Shown here in pieces: positions 34,137 through 41,217 of a stretch of 51,656 nucleotides of DNA. The number at the start of each line of letters is the position of its first letter. Within the stretch, counting starts at the first letter, position 1. Source of the stretch: Thermoproteota archaeon (lineage in GTDB: Archaea > Thermoproteota > Thermoprotei_A > Sulfolobales > Pyrodictiaceae); contig JAADEY010000032.1 of assembly GCA_013153145.1 (NCBI GenBank), forward strand, positions 1-51,656, given 5' to 3'. Position numbers and translations under genes: made by a program. The notes below the pieces were generated by a model. That model had not been told where the DNA came from. It was given only the letters and a program-made list of their open reading frames with translations, and made no database searches.

Positions 34137-35492
34137 CTACCTCATGAACATTGACTCGAACTTCTTTATGTACTCAATGCTCTCCCTGACATCCGCGAAG
34201 TACTCGGCAGCCTTCCTCACATGCTCAGCCCTAACCTTAGCCTCGCCCTCCCGCTCAGCAAGTATACGTGCAGGCTCCATGAGCTGGACAGCGTAGCGTA
34301 GACTATGCTTGACAGCCATGTTTGTCAGCTCCTCGAGCGCATCCTCGGTCAACGGTACACCCTCCTCCTCAGACCTTATCCTGATTATCTCACGCAGCTC
34401 CTCCCTGCTGTATGGCCTAAGCTTGATTATCAGTAGGCGGTCGAGGAGGTCGAGCGGTATGCCATGTGGGGACTCGACATCAGTCCCCCTTATCCTCGTC
34501 ATGCCCCTGTTCGTCGCGAGTATCAGTATCGGTGCGAGGTCGCTCTCCATAGCCCTTGAGAGGAAGCTGAACGCCTCTATGTCTAGCATGTGGGCGTCAT
34601 CTATGAAGAGGACTCCGGGGACCAGCTCGGCCCTACCCTCATCAATCAGTTTCTTGACCTGCTTGTCGACCTCCTCCCTAACCTCGGCGGGGATCTCCCT
34701 CTCAACGCCTAGGCCGAGGAGCGCCGATATGGCTGCCCTCTGAGCCGCCACAGCGGTGTCTAGGTCGTGTAGCGTCATGGTGTGCACTATCTCCTTCTCC
34801 TTCTTCACGGGCCCCCTAGGCACCTCGACGACGCGGTAGACGTCGACGTCGAATCTACGCTTAGCCCTCTTAGCCCTGCCGACCTTGTGTACGGCGCCGG
34901 TCTCCGCGTCGATCCATATGACGTCTCCGCGTCTTACACCCAGCTGCAGCAGCTGCGCGGCGACCTCTCCTCCAACTGTCAGTGTGAGCTCGTCGTCCTC
35001 TGTTGCGAGCGTCAGCCTGGCCTCCCTCGGTATCTTCACGTAGGGGTTCATCGGGTGCCTGGTGAACGCTATCCTCAGCTCCTCGACAACGCCCTCGTAG
35101 ATCAGCCTCCTCTCCTTAATCCTCACGCCTATAGCCTTCCTTATGGCCTGCATCAATACCTCGGTCTTCTTCATGTCGCTGCTGTATATCTCCGACCCCG
35201 ACATCGCCACGAAGGGGGTGTCCTCGCCGAGCTCCTTTGCAATCGCTATCGCCAGCGCGGTCTTCCCCGTCCCCGGGGGGCCTACGAAGAGTATCCCCCT
35301 GCCAGCCATCTTGCCCTCCTTGATCATCTTAACGACTACTCCCGCCGCCTCCCTGGCCTCCACCTGGCCTACGAGGCCATCTCCTATGAACTTGGCCTTG
35401 CCGTTCTCGTCTAGCCCTAGGCCGTGTATGTGGCTGTGGGCGCCTATCCTCCTAGGCCTCTTGGGTATCTCGTGGATCTCTATGCGCGGCAT
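34137..35492 (-). CDS. RuvB-like (TIP49/Pontin-Reptin family) AAA+ ATPase
   Basis: A 451-residue TIP49-family ATPase, related to the eukaryotic Pontin and Reptin helicases of chromatin and snoRNP complexes; its archaeal role is poorly known. Walker A is GPPGTGKT (71-78). An inserted OB-like domain II covers about 120-235. Walker B reads FIDDAH (Asp298-Asp299) instead of the common FIDEVH. Sensor 1 is ILATNRG, followed by the arginine-finger region LLDRLLIIKL. ATG 35492 follows GGAGGGGCGG. It diverges from the inositol-phosphate synthase gene across 224 bases. Confidence 0.93.
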   Translation of the reverse strand: MPRIEIHEIPKRPRRIGAHSHIHGLGLDENGKAKFIGDGLVGQVEAREAAGVVVKMIKEGKMAGRGILFVGPPGTGKTALAIAIAKELGEDTPFVAMSGSEIYSSDMKKTEVLMQAIRKAIGVRIKERRLIYEGVVEELRIAFTRHPMNPYVKIPREARLTLATEDDELTLTVGGEVAAQLLQLGVRRGDVIWIDAETGAVHKVGRAKRAKRRFDVDVYRVVEVPRGPVKKEKEIVHTMTLHDLDTAVAAQRAAISALLGLGVEREIPAEVREEVDKQVKKLIDEGRAELVPGVLFIDDAHMLDIEAFSFLSRAMESDLAPILILATNRGMTRIRGTDVESPHGIPLDLLDRLLIIKLRPYSREELREIIRIRSEEEGVPLTEDALEELTNMAVKHSLRYAVQLMEPARILAEREGEAKVRAEHVRKAAEYFADVRESIEYIKKFESMFMR

Positions 35493-35595
35493 TGCGTCCC
35501 CGCCCCTCCTGCCTGCCGTTGATGGTTTCTCGTCTGACTCGCTTCTACATAAGCCTTGTTGTTAATTATTCATCATTACTGCCGTGAAATCCAAA

Positions 35596-35605
35596 CATAT
35601 AAATA
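35596..35605 (+). promoter_or_regulatory. Strong TATA box of the inositol-phosphate synthase gene
   Basis: CATATAAATA, preceded by an A-rich BRE-like stretch, is among the best archaeal promoter matches in the window. It predicts initiation near 35626, about 90 bases before the ATG. Confidence 0.65.
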
Positions 35606-35625
35606 CCGGTTGCTCTGCCTACTAT

Positions 35626-35716
35626 AGATACCCTAATATGGAAGTCTACTGGCAGCTTTATGCTGCCCCAGCAGACGCATACAAAGCCCACAATATTGTA
35701 TGGGAGGTGAATAGCC
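35626..35716 (+). promoter_or_regulatory. Long structured 5' leader of the inositol-phosphate synthase gene
   Basis: The predicted 90-base leader holds two hairpins. The first (35644-35676) has GGCAGC/GCTGCC around TTTAT, extended by GTCTACT against AGCAGAC with one mismatch and a two-base bulge. The second pairs ATACAA (35679-35684) with TTGTAT (35696-35701) and abuts the ribosome site GGGAGGTG (35702-35709). The arrangement could let a switch in the leader open or close the ribosome site. I match it to no known riboswitch class. Confidence 0.4.
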
Positions 35717-36928
35717 ATGCCCAGGATAAATGTAGGCCTCATAGGCCAGGGATACGTGGCGACCACCCTCGCACTGGGAGTCGAGCGTATAAAGAAGGGC
35801 AGCATAAAGCCCTACGGAGTCCCCTTCGCAGACGCCGAGATGGAGTACAGGATAGAGGACATAGTGTTCACATCGAGCCTCGACGTAGACGAGTCCAAGA
35901 TAGGCAAGACACTCGCAGAGGTAGCAGCCCAGTACTACCCCGACCTAGACATACCCGAGACCCTCAAGGAGGTCGTAGTCGAGAGGGGAGTCCACCTAGG
36001 CAGCACAAGGGGCCTGCCGATAAACGCCCGCGGCCTAGAGGAGGGGGAGGCATCGCTAGAGGAGGCCGTAGAGAGGATAGTCAAGCTATGGGAGAAGACG
36101 AAGCCAGACGTGCTAGTGCACCTCATAACAACCGAGAAGACAGGCAAGCTCTCCTCCTGGAAGGAGCTAGAGGAGAAGATAAAGCATGGAGACGTGAAGA
36201 GCCTCTCGGCAAGCCAGGTATACTTCTACGCGGCAATGCTCTACGCGGAGACAGTCAAGCCGGTGGCATTCATCAACGCCATACCAGCCACACTGGCAAG
36301 AGACCCCGTGGTAGTTGAGGCCGCTTCGGCAAGGAAGAGCCTCATACTAGGCGACGACGGCGCCAGCGGCGCTACACCCTTGACAAGCGACCTACTGGAA
36401 CACCTCGCCGAGAGGAACCGCCACGTCCTCGGAGTGGTGCAGTTCAACATAGGAGGCAACATGGACTTCTACGCCCTACTAGACCCTAACAGGAACGTCG
36501 CCAAGGAGGAGACGAAGAGCAGCATAGTGAAGGACATACTGGGCTACGACGCACCACACTTCATAAAGCCGACGGGCTACCTCGAGCCCCTCGGAGACAA
36601 GAAGTTCGTGTCGATGCTCATCGAGTACATAAGCTTCAACGGGGCCAAGGACGAGCTAATAGTAAACGCCAGGATAAACGACAGCCCAGCCCTTGCAGGG
36701 CTACTCGTGGACGTGATAAGGCTTGCAAAGTCAGCGCTCGACAGGGGCTACAAGGGCACGATATACGAGATAAACGCCTTCTTCATGAAGAGCCCAGGCC
36801 CCGCAGGCTCCAAGTCGATATCGAGGATAGTGGCCTACCAGGTGCTCGTCGACTGGATGCTAAGGAACAAGATAATACCGAGGCCGCCGAGGTACTCAGT
36901 CCACGACTTCATACCCTGCAAGCCCTAG
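35717..36928 (+). CDS. Myo-inositol-1-phosphate synthase
   Basis: A 403-residue NAD-dependent enzyme that turns glucose 6-phosphate into inositol 1-phosphate, used for archaeal phosphoinositide lipids and, in many hyperthermophiles, for di-myo-inositol phosphate as heat and salt protectant. Family features are the N-terminal Rossmann motif VGLIGQGYVATTLALGVERIKKG, FINAIPATLARDPV, the GDDGASGATPLTSDLL block, VVQFNIGGNMDF, and catalytic-region lysines in NRNVAKEETKSSIVKDIL. ATG 35717 follows GGGAGGTG. A strong TATA box and a long leader stand in front. It is monocistronic. Confidence 0.93.
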   Translation: MPRINVGLIGQGYVATTLALGVERIKKGSIKPYGVPFADAEMEYRIEDIVFTSSLDVDESKIGKTLAEVAAQYYPDLDIPETLKEVVVERGVHLGSTRGLPINARGLEEGEASLEEAVERIVKLWEKTKPDVLVHLITTEKTGKLSSWKELEEKIKHGDVKSLSASQVYFYAAMLYAETVKPVAFINAIPATLARDPVVVEAASARKSLILGDDGASGATPLTSDLLEHLAERNRHVLGVVQFNIGGNMDFYALLDPNRNVAKEETKSSIVKDILGYDAPHFIKPTGYLEPLGDKKFVSMLIEYISFNGAKDELIVNARINDSPALAGLLVDVIRLAKSALDRGYKGTIYEINAFFMKSPGPAGSKSISRIVAYQVLVDWMLRNKIIPRPPRYSVHDFIPCKP

Positions 36929-36947
36929 CCACAATCTTTTACAAAGC

Positions 36948-36989
36948 CCCCACCACACTGTGGGAGCGAAACCCCACGGTGTGGTGGGG
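36948..36989. repeat. 17-bp inverted repeat directly upstream of aspartokinase
   Basis: Arms 36948-36964 and 36973-36989 are complementary over 17 pairs with a single T-G wobble, around the 8-base loop AGCGAAAC. It lies 19 bases past the inositol-phosphate synthase stop and ends five bases before the aspartokinase GTG start, so the likely ribosome site is inside the right arm. It could be an attenuating RNA hairpin, a terminator for the upstream gene or an operator. A weak TATA-like CTTTTACA lies at 36936-36943. Confidence 0.65.
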
Positions 36990-36994
36990 CGACG

Positions 36995-38398
36995 GTGGTG
37001 CTCAAGCCCCTCGTGGTCGCCAAGTTCGGCGGGTCGGTGCTGAACTCACCGGAGGCTTATGTGAGGGTCGCGGAGGTCATTGAGAGGCTTAACAAGGAGT
37101 ACACGGTAGCAGTTGTAGTATCGGCCATGAAGGGGGTCACTGACAAGCTTATCAGGATTCTCGAGAACCCGCAGGATCTCGAGAAGGAGTTGTCGGCGCT
37201 CACAACCAGTCATGTGCGTGTCCTCGAGAAGACCGTTGATGATATGAATATCTTCGGTGAGGCTTTCGCCTACATAACCAGGCTCTCCGACGAGCTCGCG
37301 CGCATACTCTGGGCGGTGAGGTACCTCCGCCTAATAACGCCGAAGCTTAGGGATTACGTGTTGAGCTTCGGTGAACGCTTCTCAGCCAAACTCCTCGAAG
37401 CCGTCCTACGCGCCCGCGGCCTCGACGCAGTCATGCTGACAGGCTGGGAGGCCGGTATAGTGACTGATGACAGGTTTGGCGAGGCTAACCCAGTGATGGA
37501 GGAGACTGTCCCGAGGGTTAGGAGTAGGCTCGGCAAGGTCCTCGAGGATGGAAAGATACCGGTCATCACCGGCTTCATAGCTGCTACGAAGAACGGCGAG
37601 ATAACGACGCTCGGGAGGGGGGGCAGCGACTTCACAGCGAGCCTCCTAGCATCGATCCTCGGGGCACACGCCATAATATTCTACACCGACGTGCCTGGAG
37701 TCATGTCGACCGATCCTAGAATAGCCGGCAACGCGGTGACCGTGCCGAGGCTCTGCATAGAGGAGGCATTCGAGTTTGCAAGGGCCGGAGGCAAGAAGTT
37801 CCACCCCAGGACCTTCGAGCCACTGCGCGAGGCCGCAACCCAGACGATCATAACCAACATCAACGAGGAGAACAGGACGCTTGTCGAGAAACAGTGCCGG
37901 CCAGGAGCCAAGACGGTGGCGCTGCTCCAGGGCTACGCTATGGTGAACATCGAGGGCGGATACATGGCCGGCAGGGTCGGGACAGCGGCACTCGTAACGG
38001 GTACAGCGGCCAGGCTAGGCGTAAACCTCGCAGCATTCTCCCAGCCCGTGACAGAGACAAGGATATCACTACTAGTCAAACTCGAAGACGTGGACTCATT
38101 CACATCAGAGCTTGAAAGAGTCTTCGACCGCGAGGGGCTCCCACTGAGGCTGAGCGTCGAGAGAGGCATAGCTGCAATAACAGTGATAGGGGACGGAATC
38201 CTCTCAGCCCACTACATGCGCCGCATCCTAGAAGAAGCGATGAAGGCCGGCTGCAACGTATACTCCGTCAGCCCAGGTGCAAAGGACAAGAGCCTATGCC
38301 TACTCGTAGACGAGCCCTGCAGCATAGAGGCAGTTAAAAGAATACACGACAACATAGTACTCCCCGACGTCGAACGCCTAATGAAGGAGCAGGCTTAG
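36995..38398 (+). CDS. lysC: Aspartate kinase
   Basis: A 467-residue enzyme phosphorylating aspartate, the first step to threonine, methionine, isoleucine and possibly lysine. The kinase domain begins VVAKFGGSVLNSPEAY and contains VSAMKGVTDKL, SFGERFSAKLL, TLGRGGSDFTASLLAS and YTDVPGVMSTDPR. Two C-terminal ACT domains (about 310-465) are expected to bind an amino-acid effector. The gene starts at GTG 36995 directly behind a long inverted repeat. Together with asd it gives the first two steps of the pathway within this window. Confidence 0.95.
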   Translation: MVLKPLVVAKFGGSVLNSPEAYVRVAEVIERLNKEYTVAVVVSAMKGVTDKLIRILENPQDLEKELSALTTSHVRVLEKTVDDMNIFGEAFAYITRLSDELARILWAVRYLRLITPKLRDYVLSFGERFSAKLLEAVLRARGLDAVMLTGWEAGIVTDDRFGEANPVMEETVPRVRSRLGKVLEDGKIPVITGFIAATKNGEITTLGRGGSDFTASLLASILGAHAIIFYTDVPGVMSTDPRIAGNAVTVPRLCIEEAFEFARAGGKKFHPRTFEPLREAATQTIITNINEENRTLVEKQCRPGAKTVALLQGYAMVNIEGGYMAGRVGTAALVTGTAARLGVNLAAFSQPVTETRISLLVKLEDVDSFTSELERVFDREGLPLRLSVERGIAAITVIGDGILSAHYMRRILEEAMKAGCNVYSVSPGAKDKSLCLLVDEPCSIEAVKRIHDNIVLPDVERLMKEQA

Positions 38399-38399
38399 G

Positions 38400-38532
38400 T
38401 TTATTTCCAGTAGGTTGGGAGCTCAGCCAACCGAACCCTCCCTCCCCGGGGGCGTAGGGGCCAGTCCCTCGGAGAGGCGGGGGTTGCGCCGGGTAGCCGG
38501 TGAAGGGGCCTGATCGAGGGAGAGGCTGAGAC
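38400..38532 (+). promoter_or_regulatory. Promoter and structured leader of the DedA-like gene
   Basis: A TATA-like GTTTATTT (38400-38407) follows the aspartokinase stop. GGTTGG/CCAACC (38413-38418, 38427-38432) lies between it and the predicted start near 38430. Further in, TCCCTCG (38465-38471) pairs with CGAGGGA (38515-38521) around a GC-rich segment that contains GGCG/CGCC and two CCGG blocks. The gap of 134 bases holds no ORF. It may be a regulatory leader or a small RNA. Confidence 0.4.
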
Positions 38533-39246
38533 TTGACGTGGAACCCGCTAGTGAGGCTTATAGACTACATAGCGGGCGTCGTGAACAGCAACCCCGTCCT
38601 CTTCGCGTTCGCGTTGTCCTTCGCGAGCAACGCTATACCATACATGACCGTCCCCTACCTAATAGCCATAGCTATAATGGCCGGCAACATAAAGGGCATA
38701 GTGTTGAAGACGTTGATAGTAGTGGCTGCAGGCGTAGGCGCTGGCATAGGGAAGGTTGTCGTGTACTTCATGGGGAGAGGCGTGCACCGCGTCCTCCCAG
38801 AGTCGACCCGTGAGAACCTGGAAGTATTCTCAAAGCTCTTCGAGAAAAGCATGTTCATAGCAGTACTCCTATTCGCAGCACTCCCACTGCCAGACGACCT
38901 ACTATACATACCCCTCGGCGTCGCAGGCTACAGCATCAAGCTCTTCACGGTGGCCGTGATCATAGGCAAGATAATAATAACAGCTATGGCAGCGGCCTTC
39001 GGCACAGCAGTCTCAAGCCTAGTAGGCGAGGCGGGCGCATCATCAATGATAGCCACCATAGTGATCCTCGTGGTGAGCATAATAATCACGATAATGGTGA
39101 TAAGGATAGACTGGATGAAGGTCGCGAAGGCATACGCGGAGAAGGGCTTCTGGGAGGGAACAAGAATACTACTCATAGAAGCAGCCGAATCACTCAAGCC
39201 TAAAAGGAGGAGGCCACGCAGAGAGGCCTACCAGAGCCCCGGCTAA
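38533..39246 (+). CDS. DedA/VTT-like integral membrane protein
   Basis: A 237-residue membrane protein with about five or six hydrophobic helices. The VTT/DedA-like pattern shows in ALSFASNAIPYMTVPYLIAIAIMAG, VVVAAGVGAGIGKVVVYFMGRG and LPLPDDLLYIPLGVAGYSIKLF. The family includes lipid scramblase/flippase-like and ion-coupled transporters; a specific substrate cannot be given. The C-terminus is basic and cytosolic (KPKRRRPRRE). It starts with TTG 38533 after GAGGCTGAG. It is convergent with tatA, five bases apart. Confidence 0.8.
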   Translation: MTWNPLVRLIDYIAGVVNSNPVLFAFALSFASNAIPYMTVPYLIAIAIMAGNIKGIVLKTLIVVAAGVGAGIGKVVVYFMGRGVHRVLPESTRENLEVFSKLFEKSMFIAVLLFAALPLPDDLLYIPLGVAGYSIKLFTVAVIIGKIIITAMAAAFGTAVSSLVGEAGASSMIATIVILVVSIIITIMVIRIDWMKVAKAYAEKGFWEGTRILLIEAAESLKPKRRRPRREAYQSPG

Positions 39247-39251
39247 CCCCC

Positions 39252-39653
39252 TTACTGGCTGCCGGCGGCAGCCTGCCCAGCAGCAGTCCCAGCAGCCTTC
39301 TCCTCGCCGCCCAGCAGTCCCTGCTTCTTAGCTAGCTCGATCACCTCCTTGAGCAGATCCTCCCTGCTCTTCCCCTCAGTGGTTATGCCGAGCTTGGCCG
39401 CGAGCTGCTTCAAGAGCTCATCGCTAATCTCAGTCGTCCCCGTAGAAGACTTGGCCTCGGCCGAGGGCTTCGCCGCGGCGGGCTTCTTTTTCTTCTCTTC
39501 CTCCTCCTCAACAAGACCCTGTGAAGCCCTCCTAAACTCGTATAGGGCTTTACCCAGTCCCCTGGCCAGCTGTGGCAGCTTTGTCGGGCCGAAGATCAGC
39601 AGTATTATGAAGAGAATTATTACCCACTCCATACCCTGAAATCCGAACGCCAA
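39252..39653 (-). CDS. tatA: Twin-arginine translocase subunit TatA, with an extra C-terminal domain
   Basis: The pore-forming Tat component that exports folded, often cofactor-bearing proteins. The single N-terminal helix is MEWVIILFIILLIFGPTKLPQLARGLGKALYEFRRA, including the FGPTKLP hinge and amphipathic helix. After an acidic/lysine-rich linker comes a short helical domain (about 76-118: SDELLKQLAAKLGITTEGKSREDLLKEVIELAKKQGLL) and an Ala/Gly tail. These are additions to a typical TatA of roughly 60-90 residues. TTG 39653 follows GGTGGA. tatC lies 1.6 kb away. Confidence 0.9.
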   Translation of the reverse strand: MAFGFQGMEWVIILFIILLIFGPTKLPQLARGLGKALYEFRRASQGLVEEEEEKKKKPAAAKPSAEAKSSTGTTEISDELLKQLAAKLGITTEGKSREDLLKEVIELAKKQGLLGGEEKAAGTAAGQAAAGSQ

Positions 39654-39692
39654 GGCTCCACCTACACCTCATACCCGGTCTTCATTCATGTA

Positions 39693-39720
39693 CCGGATTC
39701 CGGGCAATCATGTTTTTATT
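39693..39720 (-). promoter_or_regulatory. tatA promoter with an 11-bp palindrome
   Basis: A minus-strand TATA-like box AATAAAAACA (39711-39720) would start transcription near 39690. CCGGATTCCGG (39693-39703), with 5-bp arms, sits just upstream of that point. The rest of the 114-base gap to hypE shows nothing else. Confidence 0.4.
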
Positions 39721-39767
39721 GGTTTCCCCGAAGACGGGTTTACCACTGTCAATTTCATCCATGCGTT

Positions 39768-40808
39768 CTAGCATATCCGCGGGACTATTTCCCCGCTCGG
39801 AGGCTCAACCAGGCGCAGGCCCCCGGCCCTGGTCCTCATTATGACTACCCCCTTCAGCCTCGCCGGCTCCCTGACCCTCCCGATAACCCTGGCCTCACTG
39901 TACCCGAGGCTGTGTATCTGCTCCAGAACCTCATCTGCCTTTGAGGGGTCGACTGCAAGGACTGCGACGCCCTCCGAGGCTAGTGTTAGTGGGTCTACTC
40001 CGAGCATCTCGGCGTATTTCCTCACAGCCTCCCTCACCGGTATCTCCGCCTCGTCAATGACTATGTTTAGGCTGGTGGAGGAGGCCCACTCGTTGAGCGT
40101 CATGGCAAGCCCTCCCCTCGTCGGGTCGCGTGCGGCGTGTATGGCGTCCCTATAGCTCTCGAGCAGTGGTATCATGAGGTCTGTTAATGGCTTGGAGTCG
40201 CTCCGGAGCTCCGGGCTTTCTATGCCGAGCCTGGCGGCTAGTATGGCTGCGCCGTGCTCGGCGATGGGCCCGGTGACTATTATTACGTCGCCGGGCCTAA
40301 GCTCCCTATCCACTATGGGCTTCTTGTCCGTGAAGCCTATCACGGTTGTGGATACCACTATCTTGTCTATACTGCCCCTAGGCATTACCTTGAAGTCGCC
40401 TCCTATGACGGAGACGTTGTTGTCTCGGAACACTCTCAGCATCGAGTCAACTATTCTCTCGAGATCGCCTAGCGGGAACCCCTCCTCAACAACTATACCG
40501 TCCAGTGCAGCGATAGGCCTGGCGCCCATCATGAGCACATCATTTATGCTCCCGGACGCCGCCAGGTGGCCTATGTCGCCTCCAGGGAAGAACGGCGGGT
40601 TAACCGTGTAGGAGTCGGTGCTGACGACTATGAAGCCGTCACCGGTCTTTATGGCTGCGGCGTCGTCTAGCACGTCGAGGCCGTAGCCGCCCGGAGTCCT
40701 CTTAAGCGCGTCGGGCAGCCTCGAGACCAGCAGGTACTCAACTATCTCGGCGGTCTCCCTCCCACCGCCGCCGTGCGCGAGCGTCACTTTATCCCATCTA
40801 GGCTTCAA
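39768..40808 (-). CDS. hypE: Hydrogenase maturation protein HypE
   Basis: A 346-residue ATP-dependent dehydratase that converts a thiocarbamate on its own C-terminal cysteine to the cyanide ligand of the [NiFe] hydrogenase iron. LAHGGGGRETAEIV at the N-terminus, GGDFKVMPRG, and AARDPTRGGLAMTLNEWA are family motifs. The protein ends PRIC, with the carrier Cys346 as the last residue. It overlaps hypC by 11 bases. Between tatA and tatC it suggests an exported hydrogenase. Confidence 0.96.
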   Translation of the reverse strand: MKPRWDKVTLAHGGGGRETAEIVEYLLVSRLPDALKRTPGGYGLDVLDDAAAIKTGDGFIVVSTDSYTVNPPFFPGGDIGHLAASGSINDVLMMGARPIAALDGIVVEEGFPLGDLERIVDSMLRVFRDNNVSVIGGDFKVMPRGSIDKIVVSTTVIGFTDKKPIVDRELRPGDVIIVTGPIAEHGAAILAARLGIESPELRSDSKPLTDLMIPLLESYRDAIHAARDPTRGGLAMTLNEWASSTSLNIVIDEAEIPVREAVRKYAEMLGVDPLTLASEGVAVLAVDPSKADEVLEQIHSLGYSEARVIGRVREPARLKGVVIMRTRAGGLRLVEPPSGEIVPRIC

Positions 40809-41064
40809 GCTCGGCCCCCTCCTCCTCTATGAGCTTCATCATCTCCTCCATCAACTGCTGGTGTAGCTCGAGGTACCGCTTACCCTCCTCGGGGTCTAGG
40901 CGCGCTATGATTATGCCGGCGTGCACGATTACATAGTCTCCGGGCTTCACCGGTGTCGGCGAAGTCGTAGCGTCCACCTCGTGTATGAATCCGCCGCCGA
41001 AGTCGACCTCAGCTATACCATCCTCCCTGACCCTGACAACCCTGCCGGGGACCCCGAGGCACAT
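40798..41064 (-). CDS. hypC: Hydrogenase maturation chaperone HypC
   Basis: An 88-residue HypC/HybG-type chaperone. The N-terminal MCLGVPGRVV provides Cys2, which binds the Fe(CN)2CO unit and the hydrogenase large-subunit precursor; PVKPGDYVIVHAGIIIARLDPEE is the family body. The C-terminus is a charged helix. Its end overlaps the hypE start. A TATA-like GTATAC at about 41107-41113 on the minus strand would give a short leader. HypA, B, D and F are not in the window. Confidence 0.95.
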   Translation of the reverse strand: MCLGVPGRVVRVREDGIAEVDFGGGFIHEVDATTSPTPVKPGDYVIVHAGIIIARLDPEEGKRYLELHQQLMEEMMKLIEEEGAELEA

Positions 41065-41166
41065 GATTATGCATCCTGCGGGTATCTACCTGGATTCGAC
41101 GGGGCGTATACAGTGTTGCCCTCAGGTCACCTGGCATGGAGATTTGTAACCACGTAACCCTAGGAA

Positions 41167-41217
41167 GGCTATGTTTTATACGCTGGTTGAGCGCCGTTCA
41201 ATCACCGGTTGTGATTG
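41167..41217 (+). promoter_or_regulatory. tatC promoter with inverted repeat at the start
   Basis: TATA-like GTTTTATACG is at 41173-41182. CAATCAC and GTGATTG (41199-41205, 41211-41217) form a perfect 7-bp inverted repeat with a 5-bp spacer that covers the predicted transcription start and the first start codon. The same gap carries GTAACC twice (41146, 41154) and the palindrome CAGGTCACCTG at 41123-41133 on the hypC side. Confidence 0.45.

Noticed and set aside
35500-35580. C/D box RNA candidate (ATGATGA on the minus strand at 35570-35576)
   Set aside because: No matching CTGA D box at suitable distance and no C'/D' pair; more likely part of the AT-rich divergent promoter region.
35584-36318. 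244-codon frame running through the inositol-phosphate synthase leader and gene
   Set aside because: Its later part is Arg-rich and out of frame with the enzyme. It has no ribosome site and begins upstream of the predicted transcription start, so the apparent length is a composition effect.
38430-38532. TPP or fluoride riboswitch in the DedA leader (CTGA and CTGAGA fragments)
   Set aside because: The conserved blocks are in the wrong order for TPP, and the conserved fluoride-motif segments are missing.
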